NCBI RefSeq assembly: GCF_900142935.1
Contig: NZ_FSRS01000001.1
Span: forward strand, 1,188,001-1,252,000
Direction: 5' to 3'
DNA length: 64,000 nt
Origin: Rhodovulum sp. ES.010
GTDB taxonomy: Bacteria > Pseudomonadota > Alphaproteobacteria > Rhodobacterales > Rhodobacteraceae
Shown one piece after another: positions 51,073 to 59,926 of this stretch. A model generated the notes under the pieces. That model saw only the letters and a program-made list of their open reading frames with translations, was not told where the DNA came from and made no database searches. A program made the translations under genes and the position numbers. Each line of letters opens with the position of its first letter. The first letter of the stretch is position 1.

Positions 51073-51819
51073 ATGACGATCCGCCTGCCCGCCGCCCTGC
51101 TGGCCCTCGGCCTCGCCCTGCCCGCCCACGCCCTCGACCTGACCGAGATGACCGATGCTGAGCGCGACGCGTTCCGCGCAGAGGTGCGCGCCTACCTCAT
51201 GGACAACCCCGAGGTGCTGATGGAGGCGATCGGCGTGCTGGAACAGCGCCAGGCCGATGCCCAGGCCGCCAATGACACGACGCTGGTCCAGGTGAACGCC
51301 GACGACATCTTCCGCGACGGCCATTCCTGGGTGGGCGGCAACCCTGACGGCGATCTGACTCTGGTGGAGTTCATCGACTACCGCTGCGGCTATTGCCGCA
51401 AGGCCCATGCCGAGGTCAGCGAACTGATCGAGAGCGACGGGAACATCCGCTTCATTGTCAAGGAGTTCCCGATCCTCGGGCCGGAATCCGCGCTGGCCTC
51501 TCGCTTCGCCATTGCGACCCTGCAGGTGGCCGGCGACGACGCCTACAGGCAAGTGCATGACACACTCATCACATACCGCGGCAAGATCAACGAGGCGTCG
51601 CTCGCGCGGCTTGCCGGCGATCTCGGGCTTGATGGCGACGCGATCGTGGCGCGGATGGACTCGGCCGAGGTCGCGCAGGTGATCGAGGAAAACCACGCGC
51701 TGGCCCAGCGCATGCAGATCACCGGCACGCCCACCTTCATCCTCGACGACCAGATGTTGCGCGGCTACGTGCCCTTGGCGGGCATGCGCGAGATCGTGAC
51801 CGCCACAAGGGCGGAGTGA
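51073..51819 (+). CDS. DsbA-family thiol-disulphide oxidoreductase (CGYC)
   Basis: 248 residues from ATG 51073. Signal peptide about 1-20 (LPAALLALGLALPAHA). N-terminal ERDAFRAEVRAYLMDNPEVLMEAI is shared with the upstream paralogue. Thioredoxin core with C105-G-Y-C108 in EFIDYRCGYCRKAH, KEFPILGPES, and cis-proline TGTPTFILDD. This is the ScsC/BdbD-like group with an extra N-terminal oligomerisation helix, acting in periplasmic disulphide formation or isomerisation. Probably co-transcribed with the protease and the first paralogue. Confidence 0.92.
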   Translation: MTIRLPAALLALGLALPAHALDLTEMTDAERDAFRAEVRAYLMDNPEVLMEAIGVLEQRQADAQAANDTTLVQVNADDIFRDGHSWVGGNPDGDLTLVEFIDYRCGYCRKAHAEVSELIESDGNIRFIVKEFPILGPESALASRFAIATLQVAGDDAYRQVHDTLITYRGKINEASLARLAGDLGLDGDAIVARMDSAEVAQVIEENHALAQRMQITGTPTFILDDQMLRGYVPLAGMREIVTATRAE

Positions 51820-51828
51820 CGCCACCCC

Positions 51829-52848
51829 TCAGGCAAGCGCGGCCATCGCGGCGATCAGGGCGTCGGCATCCGCCGGCCCCACGTCCAGATGCGTAACCAT
51901 CCGCAGGCGCCGCGGCCCCACAACGGTCACGGTCACCTTGCGCTCACGCAGGCGCCGCGCCAGCTCGCGCGCGTTGGGAGCGGTATCGGCAAGGTCGGCG
52001 ATCACGATGTTGGTCTCGACCGGCAGGACGCGCGCAATTCCCGGCAGATCGGCTAGCCGGCCGCCGATATCCTGCGCGAGGGCATGGTCCTCTGCCAGCC
52101 GCTCGACATGGTGATCGAGCGCGTAGAGGCACATCGCGGTGAGAACCCCGGTCTGGCGCATCGCCCCGCCCCAGCGCCGCTTGAGCAACCACGCCTCGGC
52201 GACGAATTCGCGCGAGCCCGCCAGCACCGCGCCTACCGGGCAGCCAAGCCCCTTGGTGAAGGCGATCCACGCGCTGTCGAAGCCCTTCGCATGGTCCGCC
52301 GCCGGCACGCCCGTGGCGACCTGGGCGTTCAACAGCCGCGCCCCGTCAAGATGCGTGGCCAGGCCCGCCGCCTTCGCCGCCTCGGCCACCATGTTCAGTC
52401 GTTCCACCGGCCAGACCGCGCCGCCCCCGAGATTGGCCGTCTGCTCGGCGACCAGCAGACGCGAGCGCGGCGCGTGGGCCGAGTGCGGGCGCACCGCCCC
52501 GGTCACCTGGTCGGGCGTCAGCATGCCCCGCTCGGCATCGATCGGATGCATCATCACGCCCGACAGCGCCGCCGGCCCGCCGCTTTCCGCGAAGATGATA
52601 TGGCTGTCGCGGGTGCAGATCACCTCGTCGCCGGGGCGTGTATGCACCGCGATGGCGATCTCGTTGCACATTGTGCCGGAGGGCAGGAACAGCGCCGCCT
52701 CCATGCCCAGCATCTCGGCCACCCGTGCGCAGAGTTCCAGGGTGGGCGGATCGGCATCGTGGCGCTCGTCGCCCAAGGGTGCGTCGAGCGCCGCCTCGCG
52801 CATGGCGCGGGTCGGACGGGTCTGCGTGTCGGAATAGAAATCGTGCAT
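51829..52848 (-). CDS. ltaE: Low-specificity L-threonine aldolase
   Basis: PLP enzyme cleaving threonine/allo-threonine to glycine and acetaldehyde. 339 residues. N-terminal FYSDTQTRPTRAMREAAL, LFLPSGTMCNEIAI, active-site histidine in DSHIIFAESGG, THLDGARLLNA and the Schiff-base lysine in AFTKGLGCPVGAVLAGS are all family features. Monocistronic; convergent with the DsbA gene (9 bp between stops). Confidence 0.93.
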   Translation of the reverse strand: MHDFYSDTQTRPTRAMREAALDAPLGDERHDADPPTLELCARVAEMLGMEAALFLPSGTMCNEIAIAVHTRPGDEVICTRDSHIIFAESGGPAALSGVMMHPIDAERGMLTPDQVTGAVRPHSAHAPRSRLLVAEQTANLGGGAVWPVERLNMVAEAAKAAGLATHLDGARLLNAQVATGVPAADHAKGFDSAWIAFTKGLGCPVGAVLAGSREFVAEAWLLKRRWGGAMRQTGVLTAMCLYALDHHVERLAEDHALAQDIGGRLADLPGIARVLPVETNIVIADLADTAPNARELARRLRERKVTVTVVGPRRLRMVTHLDVGPADADALIAAMAALA

Positions 52849-52903
52849 CCTGCGGGGGCTCCTCCTTCGACTCCCCCGCAGATAGCGCGCGGCGCGGCGG
52901 GCG

Positions 52904-54040
52904 CTACTCCGCGGCTTCGGCGCCCGAGGCGGCCTCCGCGGCCTCGATCTCGGCCGCCTTCTTTTCCACCTGCTCGACGATGTGGTCGATCATTTCTTCG
53001 TTCGAGATGCGATGATCCTGCTTGCCGGCGAGATAGACCATGCCGTTGCCATTGCCGCCGCCGGTAAATCCCACATCGGTCATCAGCGCCTCGCCCGGGC
53101 CGTTCACCACGCAGCCGATGATCGACAGGCTCATCGGAGTCTTGATGTGTTCGAGCCGCTTTTCCAGTTCCGCGACGGTGGCGATGACGTCGAAGCCCTG
53201 CCGCGCGCAGGAGGGGCACGAGATGATGTTCACGCCGCGATGGCGCAGCCCCAGCGATTTCAGGATCTCGTAACCGACCTTGACCTCCTCGACCGGGTCG
53301 GCCGACAGCGACACGCGGATCGTATCACCGATGCCCATCCAAAGCAGGTTGCCCAGGCCGATCGCCGACTTGATCGTGCCCGAGACGAGTCCGCCCGCCT
53401 CGGTGATGCCGAGGTGGATCGGCGCATCCGTCGCTTCGGCAATGCCCTGGTAGGCGGCGGCCGCGAGGAAAACGTCGGAGGCCTTCACGCTGATCTTGAA
53501 CTCGAAGAAGTCGTTGTCCTCGAGGATGCGGATATGTTCGAGCGCCGACTCGACCATCGCCTCGGGGCACGGCTCGCCGTATTTCTCCAGCAGGTGCTTT
53601 TCCAGCGACCCGGCATTCACCCCGATCCGCATCGAGCAGCCATGGTCGCGGGCGGCCTTGATGACCTCGCGCACGCGCTTTTCATCGCCGATATTGCCGG
53701 GGTTGATCCGCAGACAGGCCGCGCCCGCCTCGGCCGCCTCGATGCCGCGCTTGTAGTGGAAATGGATGTCGGCGACGATCGGGACCGGGCTTTCGGCCAC
53801 GATGTCTTTCAGCGCGCGCGACGAGTCCTCGTCGGGGACCGAGATGCGCACGATGTCAGCGCCGGCCTCGGCGGCGGCTTGGACCTGCGCGATCGTGCCC
53901 TTGATGTCGGTCGTGACCGTGTTGGTCATGGTCTGCACCGAGATCGGCGCGTCGCCGCCCACGGCGACGGGGCCGACCTGGATTTGGCGGGATTTGCGGC
54001 GGTCGATACTGCGCCAGGGGCGCACGGCATTCAGCGACAT
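52904..54040 (-). CDS. ispG: 4-hydroxy-3-methylbut-2-en-1-yl diphosphate synthase IspG
   Basis: [4Fe-4S] enzyme of the MEP isoprenoid pathway. 378 residues: TIM-barrel N-terminal domain ([30 protein letters not shown]) and cluster-binding C-terminal domain with cysteines in [11 protein letters not shown] (near 273 and 276) and [10 protein letters not shown] (near 309). C-terminal tail is alanine/glutamate-rich. It lies 85 bp downstream of the RodZ-like gene in the same direction, a pairing seen in other proteobacteria. Confidence 0.97.
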   Translation of the reverse strand: MSLNAVRPWRSIDRRKSRQIQVGPVAVGGDAPISVQTMTNTVTTDIKGTIAQVQAAAEAGADIVRISVPDEDSSRALKDIVAESPVPIVADIHFHYKRGIEAAEAGAACLRINPGNIGDEKRVREVIKAARDHGCSMRIGVNAGSLEKHLLEKYGEPCPEAMVESALEHIRILEDNDFFEFKISVKASDVFLAAAAYQGIAEATDAPIHLGITEAGGLVSGTIKSAIGLGNLLWMGIGDTIRVSLSADPVEEVKVGYEILKSLGLRHRGVNIISCPSCARQGFDVIATVAELEKRLEHIKTPMSLSIIGCVVNGPGEALMTDVGFTGGGNGNGMVYLAGKQDHRISNEEMIDHIVEQVEKKAAEIEAAEAASGAEAAE

Positions 54041-54125
54041 GGGTTCCTGTCCGGCGACGAGTGATTTCGCCTATCTGATAAAGGATTGCCCGAGTCGCCG
54101 CAACGCGCGGCCTGTCGCGCTCGCG

Positions 54126-55337
54126 TTATTGCGACCCGGTGCCGCCCTCGGGCTGCGCCTCGTTCCGGGCCAGAGCCACCGCGAGATCCGGATCGGCCAC
54201 GACATCGGCCAGTTGATACCGCTCGGTCAGCGCCTCGGCCGACAATTCGACATTCTTGGCCACCTGCGCACCGGGCAAGGCGGGGCCGTAGGTCTCGCCA
54301 TTGACCGAGAAGTAGACGGCGCCGGAATTGCCCGCGCGCAGCCGTGGAGCTTCGTCCGTTTCGGGAATCACGTAGCGTTCGCCCGCATCGAGGATCTGCT
54401 CGAACAGCACGGTACCGTCGCCGGCCGACACGCGCACCCAGGCGGGCCGGGCGGCGATGATCGCGAGGTCGCGCCGAGCGGGTTCGGCCACGACCCGCAC
54501 CGGCGGCGCCTCGTCCGTGCCCGACGGATACGCCTCGGCCGGCGTGGCGCGCGCGACGACATGGTTGTAGGGCCGATCCGAAACCAGCGCGCCGATCTCG
54601 CCCGGGTCGAGCGTGGCGATCGGACCGTCGCGGGCCACCAACACCGGGCGGTCGAGCGCCTGGGGCCGGTAGAGCCGGTCCAGCGCCTCGGTCGTGGGGG
54701 GCGTGACCGGCGCCTGGGCCATCTGCGCACCGTCCGTGGGGCCCAGCGGGTCGACATCGGCCACCAGTCCTGGTTGCTGGTCGAGCGGGGCCAGCTTGAC
54801 CTGCTGGATCTGCTGCAGCACCGTCCACCCGCCGTAGCCGAGCACCGCGATCAGCCCCAAAAGCACCATGACCGACCCGATCGCCCCAGGCTCGATCCGC
54901 GACAGGAACGCCTCGCCGCGCGGCACGAAGATCGCGTTGGGGTCGGCCAGCGGATCGCGTCCCTCGGGGCCCAGGCGCCGCGACGGGGCGCTGGGCGCGG
55001 CCCCGGCCGCGTTCATGCCGTGGACGGTGGCGAAATTGCCCTCTTCACAGAACCGGCGATAGGCCCATTCCGGGTCGAGCCCGAGGTAACGGGCGTAAGA
55101 GCGCACATATCCTGCGATGAAGCCGGGCGTTTCAAAGGCGGTGGGGTCTGCGTTCTCGATCGCGGCGATATAGGTCGCGCGGATCTTCAGTTCGCGCTGA
55201 ACGTCGAGCAACGACTTGCCGAGCGTCGCACGCTCCCCGCGCATGACATCGCCGAGGCGCAACTCATAGGCGTCGAAACCCTTAGGTGTGTCTTGACTGC
55301 CCTCAGTCGCAGCGCGCGACTGTTTGCGCCTGATCAT
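54126..55337 (-). CDS. RodZ-like HTH membrane protein (DUF4115)
   Basis: 403 residues from ATG 55337; a TTG at 55388 would extend it by 17. Cytoplasmic HTH domain about 25-95 (LGDVMRGERATLGKSLLDVQ, TYIAAIENADPTAFETPGFI, GYVRSYARYLGLDPE), linker, membrane segment about 152-173, and a periplasmic beta domain of the DUF4115 type (ARPAWVRVSAGDGTVLFEQ). RodZ ties MreB to the elongation machinery and sets rod shape. The periplasmic part is larger than in E. coli. Upstream of ispG, likely co-transcribed. Confidence 0.88.
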   Translation of the reverse strand: MIRRKQSRAATEGSQDTPKGFDAYELRLGDVMRGERATLGKSLLDVQRELKIRATYIAAIENADPTAFETPGFIAGYVRSYARYLGLDPEWAYRRFCEEGNFATVHGMNAAGAAPSAPSRRLGPEGRDPLADPNAIFVPRGEAFLSRIEPGAIGSVMVLLGLIAVLGYGGWTVLQQIQQVKLAPLDQQPGLVADVDPLGPTDGAQMAQAPVTPPTTEALDRLYRPQALDRPVLVARDGPIATLDPGEIGALVSDRPYNHVVARATPAEAYPSGTDEAPPVRVVAEPARRDLAIIAARPAWVRVSAGDGTVLFEQILDAGERYVIPETDEAPRLRAGNSGAVYFSVNGETYGPALPGAQVAKNVELSAEALTERYQLADVVADPDLAVALARNEAQPEGGTGSQ

Positions 55338-55455
55338 CCAAACCGCCCCGTGCCTGTCTTTGTGTCCCCAGGTCAGACGGCGACCCAAGGGAATCGCCGC
55401 CCTTAATGGCTAACATTATCACAAGCACGGGAGCGGTGCACCTAGAGAAGGGTTA

Positions 55456-56679
55456 TCAAGCCGTCAGCTCGGCGCGATTCAGCGCACAATGCGACCAGTA
55501 CTCGTCCATCGCCCGCACCAGCACGTCCATCTGCTCGGGCGTGTGCACCGGCGAGGGCGTGAAGCGCAGCCGTTCGGTGCCGCGGGGCACGGTGGGGAAG
55601 TTGATCGGCTGCACGTAGATGCCGTAAAGCTCCAGCAGCTTGTCCGAGATCGTCTTGGTGTGCACCGGGTCGCCCACGATCACCGGCACGATATGGCTGC
55701 CGTGGTCGATGCAAGGCATGCCCAGCCCCTTGAAGCGGGCCTTGAGCACGCGGGCGCGGTCCTGGTGCTTCTCGCGCAGGTCCGTCGCGGTCTTGAGGAA
55801 GCGCACCGAGGCGGCGGCGCCGGCGGCCACCGTCGGCGGCAGCGAGGTCGAGAAGATGAAGCCCGGCGCGTAGGAGCGGACCGCGTCGCACATTTTCGCG
55901 GAGGCCGCGATGTAGCCGCCGAACACGCCATAGGCCTTGGCCAGCGTGCCGTTGATGATGTCGATGCGGTGCATGAGGTTGTCACGCTCGCACACGCCCG
56001 CGCCGCGAGGGCCGTACATGCCCACGGCATGGACCTCGTCGATATAGGTCAGCGCGCCGAACTCGTCGGCGAGATCGCAGATCTCTTCGATCGGACCGAA
56101 ATCGCCATCCATCGAGTAGACCGATTCGAAGGCGATGACGATCGGACGCCCTTTCTCGATTTTCTCAAGGATTTCGCGCAGATGCGCGACGTCGTTGTGG
56201 CGGAAGATATGCTTTTCGCAGCGCCCGCGGCGGATGCCCTGGATCATCGAGGCGTGGTTCAGCTCGTCCGAGACGATCACCAAGTTCGGAAACAGCATCG
56301 GCAGGGTCGATAGCGTCGCGTCATTGGCGTTGTAGGCCGAGGTGAAGACCAGCGCGGCTTCCTTCTGGTGCAGATCGGCAAGCTCGGCTTCGAGTTCCTT
56401 GTGGTAGACCGTGGTGCCCGAGATGTTGCGCGTGCCGCCCGACCCGGCGCCGGCGGCGTTCAGCGCGTCCTGCATCGCCTCGAGCACCACCGGGTGCTGC
56501 CCCATGCCGAGATAGTCGTTGCCGCACCACACCACGATGTCCTGCGAATCGCCATCGGGACGGCTCCACGTGGCCTGCGGGAAGGCGCCCTGGCGCCGCG
56601 CGATGTCGATGAAGGTGCGGTAGCGCCCCTCCTCGTGCAGCCGGTTGATCGCCGTATCGAGTGCTGCAGAATAGTCCAC
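55456..56679 (-). CDS. hemA: 5-aminolevulinate synthase (C4/Shemin pathway)
   Basis: Condenses glycine and succinyl-CoA to 5-aminolevulinate, the first step of tetrapyrrole (haem, cobalamin, bacteriochlorophyll) synthesis in alphaproteobacteria. 407 residues, the same length as Rhodobacter sphaeroides HemA. The start is GTG 56679 with AAGGAGAGACC in front, giving [20 protein letters not shown]; the longer ATG frame to 56799 has an atypical arginine-rich N-terminus. PLP lysine is K248 in [14 protein letters not shown]. The upstream region contains an FnrL-type box, suggesting oxygen control. Confidence 0.96.
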   Translation of the reverse strand: MDYSAALDTAINRLHEEGRYRTFIDIARRQGAFPQATWSRPDGDSQDIVVWCGNDYLGMGQHPVVLEAMQDALNAAGAGSGGTRNISGTTVYHKELEAELADLHQKEAALVFTSAYNANDATLSTLPMLFPNLVIVSDELNHASMIQGIRRGRCEKHIFRHNDVAHLREILEKIEKGRPIVIAFESVYSMDGDFGPIEEICDLADEFGALTYIDEVHAVGMYGPRGAGVCERDNLMHRIDIINGTLAKAYGVFGGYIAASAKMCDAVRSYAPGFIFSTSLPPTVAAGAAASVRFLKTATDLREKHQDRARVLKARFKGLGMPCIDHGSHIVPVIVGDPVHTKTISDKLLELYGIYVQPINFPTVPRGTERLRFTPSPVHTPEQMDVLVRAMDEYWSHCALNRAELTA

Positions 56680-57065
56680 CGGGTCTCTCCTTCGTCTTCG
56701 GGCCACCATGCGCGGCCTCTGGTTCCCCGGTCTCGTTCCCCGCGGCTGTGGGGGCCGTCCGGGTCCTCCGTCTATTCGGGCCAGCGTCGGCCCTGCCAAG
56801 GCGCCCCGCCGTTGTCGGTGGCGCCGCTCCTCTCATCCCTGCCCGTCTTTCATATTCGAATGACGCGGAATGTCTAAGCACCATGCCGCGAAATCGCCCG
56901 TTACCTTGCGTTCAAATGCCGCAGATCAGACGTTGCGCGTTCCGATCGGAAACTCTCCCCTTGCGTCGCTCGATTTCACCGCGAACGCCTCACCACTTCC
57001 TTTTCAGGAAGGTCTCGCGCGCTCCACTCGGATGTAACAGTACCGAGTCACAGCATGCCCGGACT

Positions 57066-57079
57066 TTGACCTCTGTCAA
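57066..57079 (-). promoter_or_regulatory. FnrL/CRP-FNR-type binding site for hemA
   Basis: TTGAC-CTCT-GTCAA is a perfect palindrome matching the FNR-family consensus TTGAY-N4-RTCAA. It lies 387 bp upstream of the hemA start on the gene's strand. Rhodobacter hemA is known to be controlled by FnrL through such a site. Regulation in this organism is inferred. Confidence 0.7.
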
Positions 57080-57086
57080 GTCGCGT

Positions 57087-57103
57087 TGACAGATTTTGTG
57101 TCA
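57087..57103. promoter_or_regulatory. Second dyad next to the FnrL box
   Basis: TGACA-GATTTTG-TGTCA is a perfect 5-bp inverted repeat with a 7-base spacer, 7 bp beyond the FnrL-type box. The spacing (17-bp full length) fits a dimeric regulator on one helix face. I cannot name the regulator; PpsR-type sites (TGT-N12-ACA) have a different layout. Confidence 0.35.
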
Positions 57104-57122
57104 GGTCAGCTGGACATATCGG

Positions 57123-57710
57123 CTAGCGGTCGGCGACGGCCAGTTCGCAATCGACCGCCCCGGACTGCCGGGCGCAGCCGTCCAGAGCTTCGCGCGCGGC
57201 CCCGCCTCCCTTGGCGACCGACCAGATCCCGGTCGACGGCGAGATCGCCATCGCCTTCTCGCCGCGGCCGCCACGCAGATACCTCTGGCGCAGGCCTAGC
57301 GTGGCATCGGCGCTGAGGCTCAACCGGCGCGGCTCCCAGCCCAGGGGGCGCACCTCGGCGGCGATCACGCAACGCGCGCCGCCCTGCCGCCGCGAATCGC
57401 AACTTTTCAGCGCCGCCTGGCGGGCCGACCCCACGTCGTGATAGTTCGCCGCCGCCACCGTGGCGTTCGACATCAACCCCTCGCCGGGCGCGACCGCGAT
57501 GGCGGCGTAATACGGTTGCTGCCTGGCCGCGAAATCGAGCGCGCGCAGGTCGTCCTGCTCCGTGAGAAAATCGAGACGGATGATAGTCACTTCGACGCCC
57601 GACGGATCGTAGACCAGCGCCCGCGCCGTCCGCCCGTCCACCGGCTGCGCCGAAACCGCCGCCGGCAGGGCCAGTGCGCCCGCCACCATGATCGCCCGGA
57701 TCGCTTTCAT
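57123..57710 (-). CDS. Secreted protein with two DUF4189-like repeats
   Basis: 195 residues. Signal peptide about 1-22 (IMVAGALALPAAVSAQ). The rest contains two similar modules: PYYAAIAVAPGEGL...GSARQAALKSC and ARCVIAAEV near 67-125, and EKAMAISPSTGIW...AAREALDGC and VDCELAVAD near 150-193. Each has an Ala-Ile-Ala strand, a helix ending in Cys and a second Cys, as in DUF4189, so two disulphides are likely. Function unknown. It is upstream of hemA on the same strand; a functional tie to hemA is not shown, and database names linking it to ALA synthase would be misleading. Confidence 0.68.
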   Translation of the reverse strand: MKAIRAIMVAGALALPAAVSAQPVDGRTARALVYDPSGVEVTIIRLDFLTEQDDLRALDFAARQQPYYAAIAVAPGEGLMSNATVAAANYHDVGSARQAALKSCDSRRQGGARCVIAAEVRPLGWEPRRLSLSADATLGLRQRYLRGGRGEKAMAISPSTGIWSVAKGGGAAREALDGCARQSGAVDCELAVADR

Positions 57711-57834
57711 TTGGGCCCTCCCCGATCTGCCTGCGCGAAACCTAGCGCGCGCGCGCCCGCCCGACCACCCCTCTGGACAGCCCGCGGCCGCCTGTTAGGG
57801 TCCGCGGCGATCCCACCCCAACGGAGTTCCCCGC

Positions 57835-59208
57835 ATGTCCCTCGACCCCGTGCTCACCCGCATCGACGCCGATCTGCCCCACGCGCTGGACAGGTTGATG
57901 GCGCTGATGCGTATCCCGTCGATCTCGACCGACCCGGCCCATGCGCGCGACTGCACCGCCGCGGCCGAGTGGCTGGCTGAAGATCTGCGCTCGATCGGGT
58001 TCGAGGCCCGCCCGCATCAAACGCCCGGGCGGCCGATGGTGCTGGGCAATGGCGGCGAGAGCGGCCCGCACCTCCTGTTCTACGGCCACTACGACGTCCA
58101 GCCCGTCGATCCGCTTGAACTCTGGCACCGCGATCCGTTCGACCCCGCGATCGAGGAAACGCCCAGGGGCCGGGTGATCCGGGGCCGCGGCGCCAGCGAC
58201 GACAAGGGCCAGCTGATGACCTTCGTAGAGGCGTGCCGCGCGTGGAAGGCCGTGCATGGCACATTGCCGGCGCGGCTCACGATGTTCTTCGAGGGCGAGG
58301 AGGAGTCGGGCTCGCCCTCGCTCGTGCCGTTCCTGCAGGAGAACACGGAGGCGCTGCGTGCCGATCTGGCGCTGATCTGCGACACCGGCCTCTTCGACGC
58401 CGAGACGCCAGGCATCGTGACGATGCTGCGCGGTCTCGTCGGTGAGGAAATCACCGTGACCGGGCCGTCCAAGGACCTGCATTCAGGTATGTATGGCGGC
58501 CCTGCGATGAACCCGATCCGCGTGCTCGCCCGCATCCTCGCCGCATTGCACGACTCGGACGGCCGCGTGACCGTGCCGGGCTTCTACGAGGGCGTCGCCG
58601 ACCTGCCCGAGGCGGTCGCCCGCCAGTGGCAGGACCTCGGCTTCGACGCGCAGGCCTTTCTCGGCGAGGTCGGTCTCTCCGAACCCGCGGGCGAGGCAGG
58701 GAGCACCGCGCTGGAAATGATCTGGTCGCGCCCGACCTGCGAGATCAATGGCATCCACGGCGGCTACACGGGCGCCGGCTTCAAGACCGTGCTGCCGTCG
58801 CAGGCGTCGGCCAAGGTCAGCTTCCGGCTGGTTGGCGAGCAGGACCCGCTGAGGATCCGCGACTCGTTCCGCGCCATGGTGCGCGGGATGCTGCCCCCCG
58901 ATTGCGAGGTCGCGTTCGAGGAGCACGGCGCCTCGGCCGCCGCGCAGATGGCGATCGACGCCCCGGCCTTCGAACGGGCGCGCGCCGCCCTCTCGGCGGA
59001 ATGGCCCAAGCCCGCCGCCTTCATCGGGTCGGGCGGCTCGATTCCGGTTGCAGGCCATTTCAAGCGCATTCTGGGAATGGATTCGATGCTGATCGGCTTC
59101 GCCCACGATGACGACGCCATCCACTCGCCGAACGAGAAATACGACGTGGAGAGCTTTCACAAGGGCATCCGCTCCTGGGCGCGCATCCTGGCGGCGCTGT
59201 CCTCCTGA
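57835..59208 (+). CDS. M20-family metallopeptidase (dipeptidase)
   Basis: 457 residues. Zinc-binding motifs of M20 peptidases: LFYGHYDVQPVDP (His and catalytic Asp), GRGASDDKGQLM (bridging Asp), FFEGEEESGSPSL (catalytic Glu-Glu), ALICDTGLFD and a C-terminal His in DDDAIHSPNEKYDVESF. The lid/dimerisation domain is about 190-350. Closest to the cytosolic CNDP-like dipeptidases; exact substrate unknown. ATG 57835, monocistronic. Confidence 0.93.
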   Translation: MSLDPVLTRIDADLPHALDRLMALMRIPSISTDPAHARDCTAAAEWLAEDLRSIGFEARPHQTPGRPMVLGNGGESGPHLLFYGHYDVQPVDPLELWHRDPFDPAIEETPRGRVIRGRGASDDKGQLMTFVEACRAWKAVHGTLPARLTMFFEGEEESGSPSLVPFLQENTEALRADLALICDTGLFDAETPGIVTMLRGLVGEEITVTGPSKDLHSGMYGGPAMNPIRVLARILAALHDSDGRVTVPGFYEGVADLPEAVARQWQDLGFDAQAFLGEVGLSEPAGEAGSTALEMIWSRPTCEINGIHGGYTGAGFKTVLPSQASAKVSFRLVGEQDPLRIRDSFRAMVRGMLPPDCEVAFEEHGASAAAQMAIDAPAFERARAALSAEWPKPAAFIGSGGSIPVAGHFKRILGMDSMLIGFAHDDDAIHSPNEKYDVESFHKGIRSWARILAALSS

Positions 59209-59399
59209 GCGCGGCGGCCGGGGCTGCCCCTCGGAACCGCGCTTGGGGGCAAACCTGCCCTCCGGGCGCCTCTCGGCGGGACTGGCCCCCGTCATGCGCC
59301 GAATCTTCGAGTGCACGGAGGCCACGCCGCGCCGCAGGCGCGGCGCCGGGCCCAACCGGACGCGACGGCGCAGCCGTCAAGGAAGGGCGGTAGCGCCCC
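59209..59399. other. GC-rich intergenic stretch with short dyads
   Basis: 191 bp between the M20 peptidase and the small membrane-protein gene. It holds several self-complementary GC blocks (for example GCCGCGCCGCAGGCGCGGC near 59332-59350) but no T-rich terminator and no gene. It may be a transcriptional pause region or simply neutral spacer. Confidence 0.3.
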
Positions 59400-59621
59400 C
59401 TAGCGTCGAGCCGCCATCCGCCCGAGCTTGGCCAGCAGCAGGGCCCAGGGCGCGGCGTGCAGGCAGAGATCGAGACTGTCGATCCCCCGCCGCAACTCAC
59501 CCGCGGCCAGCATCCTGAGCTTCTCCCAGATATGCGGTTCGGGCGTGAACGGGGCGAGACCGAGGGTGAGCGCGAGCACGATCGCCAGGGCGAGCGGCAT
59601 CTCGTCGAGAAAACGGGCCAT
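59400..59621 (-). CDS. Small conserved-type membrane protein, unknown function
   Basis: 73 residues from ATG 59621. Begins MARFLDEMPLALAIVLALTL, contains a conserved-looking loop TPEPHIWEKLRMLAAGELRR and a second hydrophobic stretch CLHAAPWALLLAKLG. Two membrane segments are likely, about 8-25 and 50-66. Such proteins occur singly in alphaproteobacteria without a known role. Located just downstream of the two tRNA-Asp genes on the same strand. Confidence 0.7.
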   Translation of the reverse strand: MARFLDEMPLALAIVLALTLGLAPFTPEPHIWEKLRMLAAGELRRGIDSLDLCLHAAPWALLLAKLGRMAARR

Positions 59622-59642
59622 CGGCGCTCCGGGAGAAGGAAA

Positions 59643-59719
59643 TGGCGCGGTTGACGGGGCTCGAACCCGCGACCCCCGGCGTGACAGGCCGGTACTCTAA
59701 CCAACTGAGCTACAACCGC
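59643..59719 (-). tRNA. tRNA-Asp (anticodon GTC)
   Basis: 77 bases with encoded CCA. Acceptor GCGGTTG/CAACCGC, D arm AGCTCAGTTGGTTAGAGT, anticodon stem CCGGC/GCCGG with loop CTGTCAC (anticodon GTC) and T arm GGTTCGAGCC. Sequence is identical to the copy at 59750-59826; 30 bp separate them. Confidence 0.97.
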
Positions 59720-59749
59720 GCATTTCGCGGGAGCGGAACGGACGGGCGG

Positions 59750-59826
59750 TGGCGCGGTTGACGGGGCTCGAACCCGCGACCCCCGGCGTGACAGGCCGGT
59801 ACTCTAACCAACTGAGCTACAACCGC
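59750..59826 (-). tRNA. tRNA-Asp (anticodon GTC), second identical copy
   Basis: Same 77-base sequence as the gene at 59643-59719, including the encoded CCA, in the same orientation and 30 bp upstream of it. The pair is most likely one transcript. Recent tandem duplication or gene conversion keeps them identical. Confidence 0.97.
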
Positions 59827-59926
59827 AGCGCCGTCCGGGCGCGCCCGGCGTGAGGTGTCTTTTAGGCCCGCCCATCGTCCGCGTCAAGCGACTCGCAATG
59901 CGAATATCGGCAGTTCTTTCGCCCGT

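Larger units (their letters stand above)
56680..57122. other. 443-bp regulatory region upstream of hemA
   Basis: No supportable gene. It contains the FnrL-type palindrome at 57066-57079 and a second dyad at 57087-57103, both listed separately. On the minus strand the sequence between the box and hemA is mixed GC with an AT-richer patch (CATTCGAATATGAAAG near 56846-56862) that could hold a proximal promoter. Rhodobacter hemA genes have two promoters; two promoters here would be an inference. Confidence 0.5.

Noticed and set aside
56680..56799. ATG-initiated longer HemA (447 residues)
   Set aside because: The extra N-terminus is arginine/proline-rich and non-homologous in character; GTG 56679 has a strong ribosome site and yields the canonical 407 residues.
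59643..59826. Repeated tRNA-Asp sequence as attachment-site duplication of an integrated element
   Set aside because: Both copies are full tRNA genes only 30 bp apart with nothing between them and no integrase nearby.
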